DNA of 64,000 bases from Bilabrum cf. latius (lineage: Eukaryota; Bigyra: Bicosoecida; Bigyra; Bicosoecida). The position numbers and the translations under genes are program-made. How positions within the stretch are numbered: the stretch's first letter is position 1; each line of letters begins with the position of its first letter. The DNA lies in assembly GCA_965178125.1 (NCBI GenBank), contig OZ237774.1, positions 310,001-374,000 of the forward strand, in the 5' to 3' direction. Positions 59,757 through 64,000 of this stretch are shown one piece after another. A model generated the notes under the pieces. That model made no database searches. It was not told the origin of the DNA and was given only the letters and a program-made list of their open reading frames with translations.

Positions 59757-62700
59757 ATGAGGGCAGCTGCTCTGGCTGCCGTTTTAGTGCTATCCCAAGC
59801 TTTTGCCGCTGAGGTGTAGAAGCTTAATCCAGGCGTCGCTATGGTGAGAATCAATCATTTTCAGTGCTTCCGGGTGCTGAACATCACATGGACTTGTTGC
59901 TGCAATGTCGAAGGCTGCACTCAGCTCTGTACCGTTTGTGTTGGATGGACTGCTTGCACCACTCTACGGCCACGCATGCAAGCCAATCAAGCTTCTCTCA
60001 AAATGTGGTCCGCTTGCTCCGCTACTCTTGCAGACAAACTAGTCTATTTCTAGCGCAAGCTTCCACTACTACTCCGTGGACGTGGCCAATTACCAGAAGT
60101 TCAACCTCACGCTCAAAGTGACCGTGCTCGACGGCGACGTGGACCTGTACATGGCCTGCTCGGTGGACGCTACTGGTGACGCCACTGGCACTCCATCGCT
60201 TCGTCACCACACAGCACTTAGCATCAAGAGCGGAACGACGACGGACCTCATTCGCGTGCTGCCTGGTGCTCCAGAGAGCGAAAGCGCACCGCTCTGCCAG
60301 CCGGAGCAAGGCAAGACCGCCGTCACGTACTTCTTCTCCACGCACGGGTACCAGCTGTCCAGCTTCTACACCATCGTTGCACTCGTCACACGTGCAAACG
60401 ACGAGCCCTGGATGCACCCGCAGCCCCTCGATAGCGGCGTCCCTCAGGCGGACCAGGTGAACGCCTACAAGTACAACTACTACGAGTTTACGGTGGACAA
60501 GCCCGCCCAGGGGCCCGATCCGGACATCAGAATCGTGCTGTAGCAGGTGACCAACGACCCCGACATGTACGTGTCGTTCGCTGACAAGTCCACCTCGCCG
60601 CCCGTGGGAGCAGGCCAGTGGGCATACGCGGCCATCGCTCAGGACGGCACGGACACTGTGACGATCCACCCGGGCACCACGGGCTGCCACGCCAACGCCA
60701 AGTGCTACTGCACCGAGTGGCCTTGTAAGGTGCAGATTGCGGTATACGGGTTCGGGAGCGACGCGGAGTACATCGTGACGGCTGCCGAGTCCGGTTCATC
60801 GGATTCCGTGCAGCTGGTGGACGGCAGGCCCACGCCCGGCACGGTGGGACCTGATCAGTACCAGTTCTACAGGTTCCGAGCGGCTTCTGACAGCATCTCC
60901 GAGCTTACATTCACGCTGACGCCCACATTCGGCGACCCCGACATCTACGTGTCTGACTTGATTGAGCATCCCACTGCAGCCGGCAAAACGAATGCGTCGC
61001 TTGCTGGTCATTTCTGGTACAGCGAGGCCACGTTCGGGCTGGAGCAGGTGAGGCTGATGCCACCTGACGCTCACTCAGGCTACTGGTACATTGGCGTGCA
61101 CGGCTTTTCTTACACGAGCGACGTCCAGTATACGATTCTGGCACATGCTGAGGACTCCAAGTCGAACGGTTCCAAGATCGTGGAGCTGGCAGATGGTCAG
61201 GCGCAGGAGGGCGATGTGGAGCAGGGTGCCATCGCTTACTACAGGCTGCAGATTGGAAGCGGGGCTCGCAAGGACCTGCAGATCGCCGCGCAGGCGCAGT
61301 TGGGCGAGGTGTCACTCGTCGTCAACACATGCCCGTTCTCCGATCGTACCAAGTGCGGGGACTACCTGCCGACCAGGGACAACGCGACTTGGTCATCGGA
61401 GACGCAAGGCACGTCGCTTCAGTCCATCTACATCCTGGCCGAGGATCCCAAGGCCTGCGCGAGCTGCTCATACATCATCGGGGTGGTTGGTCGCACCCAG
61501 TCGCATTTCTCCGTGGGCGCCACCACTGCCGACACCACCACCGTGCTGCAGGACGGCGTCTACCGCGTGGCGCACGTAGAGGAGGGACGGTACGAGGACT
61601 TTGTGTACGAGATGTACTCGACCGATTTTGACCTGGTGATCACGCTGGTGCCTCTGTCCGGAGATGCTGACGTGTACGTGACGTCGTGCGGGCAGATCGA
61701 CGGCTCGTACGACCCCAGCCAGTGCGTCACCCACCCCAGGAAGGGGGCAGGGAACTTCACCTGGTCCGCTGCGACGTACGGCGCCGAGACGCTCTTCATC
61801 CCGCAGGACGACAAGGACGCGTGCACGCCTGTGCCCGGCATCGCCTGCCGCTACTACATCGGTGTGACCGGCTGGAACGGCCCTTCCACCTTCATGATTC
61901 AGGCGTACAACAAGTCCACCACCGCTCGCACCCTTAGTCTGGGCCAGCCGACGGCGGGGCTGGTGCAGCAGCACGTGTACGACCACTACCAGGTATTCTT
62001 GCCGCGCAACGGCACGGACGGTGGCGCTCCTACACCGACCTCTGTGATCGCCTCCCCGCTGATCGGAGACGTTGATCTCCTGATCAACCTCGGGAATGGC
62101 GCGGATGACAAGCCACCCACGCTGGGTAACGCGCAGTACAGCTCCACGGCGGCGGGCTCTGCAGACGATCGCATCACGGTCTCCAGCACGGACCAGCAGT
62201 GGGCGGAGCATTGCGACCCGCTCCCCGCTGGGGTGCCTTGCAGGGCCCTTGTGTCTGTGTACGGGTTCACGTACCCCAGCGCTTTCTACACTCTATCGGC
62301 TTCCAACGCGGGGCGTCAGCTGCTCCCCGGGCAGCCCGTGAGCGGTTCGCTGACGGCGGGGAACTACGACTACTATTCCTTCGCCGTTGGTGAGCCGCAC
62401 AAGGTGCAGATCCAGGTGCAGGTCATCAGCGGCGACCCTGACGTCACTGTGAGCGTGACCCAGGAACGCCCCACCATGGAGTCGGGCACCTGGACCGCCG
62501 GCTCTTTCGGTGACGATATCGTGACTGTGTATCCCAAGCCCCTTGACCCTCGCGCCTGCGACCCCCCGTGCCGGTACTATGTCGGCGTGTACGCCGCTCT
62601 GGGGATGGATGCCAACTACAGGGTGGTGGCTAGCCTGGGCGACCAGGACCCGATCGTGTTGCGGCCGGGGGAACCGGTGACCTCTCACCTGGCCAGACAC

Positions 62701-64000
62701 GAGGAGAGCCTGTACTCGCTGACTCTGGCAGAAGAGCCGAAGTACGCCTACGTTGACATCAACTTGAGCCCCTCCCTGGGCGATTCGGACCTGTACGTGA
62801 GCTTCAACGGAAACAGGCCGGGGCCCGACAACTGGCAGTACAAGTCCACTGCATTCAGCACGGACGATTACGTCAAGATCCACACGTATGACTGGCCGTG
62901 GCAGATGTACTGCAGGGGCAAGCCCACCTGCGAGATCCTGCTGACCGTGTACGCCGTCAGCAACACTACGTTCCAGCTGTCTGCCACGCCATCCACCTCG
63001 GCTACCGAGTTGCGCGCGGGCGTGGCCATCTACGACCATGTCGCGGTAGACACGTGGGACTACTTCTCCTTTTAGGTGCCTAAGAGCCCCGCCAGCCAGC
63101 AGCCCGTGGTGACCTTCAGCCTGACTGTATTCATTGGTGACCCCGACATGTACATCGCGTGGGACTACCCGAGGCCCAACGCAACCCACAGCCAGGCCAG
63201 GAGCGCGTCCTCTGGGCTGGCCAAAGACGTCATCATCTTGTACCCCCCGGGACAGAAGGACTCGTCACACGCGCAGAGCTACTGGGAGCTTGCGACCGCG
63301 GTGTCTGGCGTGCAGGGAGGCGATGTTCCCACCCAGGGGTATTCCCCTAGGACCCCTGCTGACCCCACCATGGGGGCCATGGACGCCGTGCAGACGTAGC
63401 TCGAGGCCTAGGGAATGCGCGTGCTGTCCGTCGCGCGGGATGACGGCGTTGTGGGGGCCGGTTCATCGGGCTCCGGTGCTCTGCGCGGGGGCGCGAACCG
63501 GCTGCTTGTGGCGGCGCAGGTGCCCGCACACGATGTCGGCAGTGGGCAGAACTCGGCTCTGCCTCCCCGCGAGCCCGAGCACCCCCTGGGAGCCGTGGGC
63601 ACGGGGTACTGCAGCGTGGTGACGGGTCCCTGTACCTACTACATCGGCGTCACCGGGTACCGCGCCAACGCCTCGTTCGCGATTCTCGCCCGGACGTCGG
63701 CCGCCAACGTGACGCAGCTGCGGGACGGGCAGACCGTGACCGACTTTGTTCCCCAGAAGGAGTACCAGCAGTACGAGCTGAGGGTGTCCGCGGCCGGGGT
63801 GGCAAACGGTGCTGAGCTGTCCGTGACCACGCTGGCGGGTGACGCCGACGTGTTTGTCACCGTGGACGGCAGCCGGCCTTCGATCAGCAACAGGCAGTAC
63901 TACAGCCAGAAGACCGTGGGGCAGGACACGATCTCCATGCGGCCAGGGGACGGGACCTGGGACCAGTGCGGGGCGCAGGAGGGCGGCTGCCGCGTGAGGA
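59757..64000 (+). CDS. giant secreted protein of repeated PPC-like modules (partial)
   Basis: Exon 1 59757-59843 encodes the signal peptide MRAAALAAVLVLSQAFAA. The intron 59844-60033 (GTGAGA...TTGCAG) leads to exon 2, which runs off the window; at least 1351 residues. TAG codons at 59817, 60040, 60541, 63073, 63397 and 63409 are all in frame, four within or between conserved repeats. About ten copies of a module resembling the pre-peptidase C-terminal (PPC) beta-sandwich domain occur: YDYYSFAV-type strand, a core such as GDPDIYVS or GDSDLYVS, a Cys pair and YYIGV-type strand. PPC domains are usually removed from secreted proteases or bind surfaces; here they form the whole protein, perhaps an adhesin or coat protein (inference). 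Confidence 0.78.

Overview
The window is nuclear DNA of a heterotrophic protist, most likely a Cafeteria-like bicosoecid flagellate (an inference from content). The host DNA is GC-rich and carries spliced genes with short GT-AG introns, including an intraflagellar-transport gene (IFT70/TTC30), a Golgi glycosyltransferase and a Zn2Cys6 regulator. Into it is inserted a very AT-rich provirus-like element of the mavirus type (an endogenous mavirus-like element, EMALE: an integrated virophage).

Layout. 1-229 is a degenerate copy of a segment found again at 37226-37563. 245-1567 (minus) is a three-exon host gene. 1701-2140 is the 5' part of a secreted host protein that continues at 36670-38323. The interruption is nested. 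Ngaro-1, a tyrosine-recombinase retrotransposon, occupies 2141-36669 and has the split direct repeats A1 ... B1-A2-B2. Inside its recombinase gene sits the EMALE (7788-36000; 887-bp terminal inverted repeats, 5-bp target duplication GCTCG). Inside the EMALE primase-helicase gene sits a second retrotransposon, Ngaro-2 (21159-27818). So the order is host gene <- Ngaro-1 <- virophage <- Ngaro-2. To the right, 38.6-64 kb holds ordinary host genes: a secreted hydrolase-like protein, a Gly-rich protein, a spliced basic protein, a 1254-residue protein, IFT70, a Zn2Cys6 factor, an LRR-like/ankyrin protein, an unknown nuclear-type protein, a type II membrane glycosyltransferase, a less clear locus, and a giant secreted protein of repeated PPC-like beta-sandwich modules that runs off the window.

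The EMALE gene set is coherent. Replication: a primase-helicase. Integration: an rve integrase with a chromodomain plus a second, tyrosine-type recombinase. Morphogenesis: packaging ATPase, adenain-like protease, major capsid protein and penton protein. Probable virion accessories: three fibre-like proteins that share one N-terminal anchor, a basic core-like protein and a lipase. Several genes have the T-rich TCTA(A/G) late-type promoter motif known from mavirus and its giant-virus host CroV.

The strongest biological signal is the genetic code. Every host gene and both retrotransposons contain in-frame TAG codons (about 60 counted by eye) inside conserved sequence, with no in-frame TAA or TGA, and every host gene whose end is inside the window stops at TGA, except one at TAA. 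Where homologous residues can be compared, TAG often falls at a Gln position. UAG therefore looks like a sense codon, probably Gln. The virophage genes use UAG neither as sense nor as stop. All coordinates, splice sites and counts were read by eye; no searches were run.
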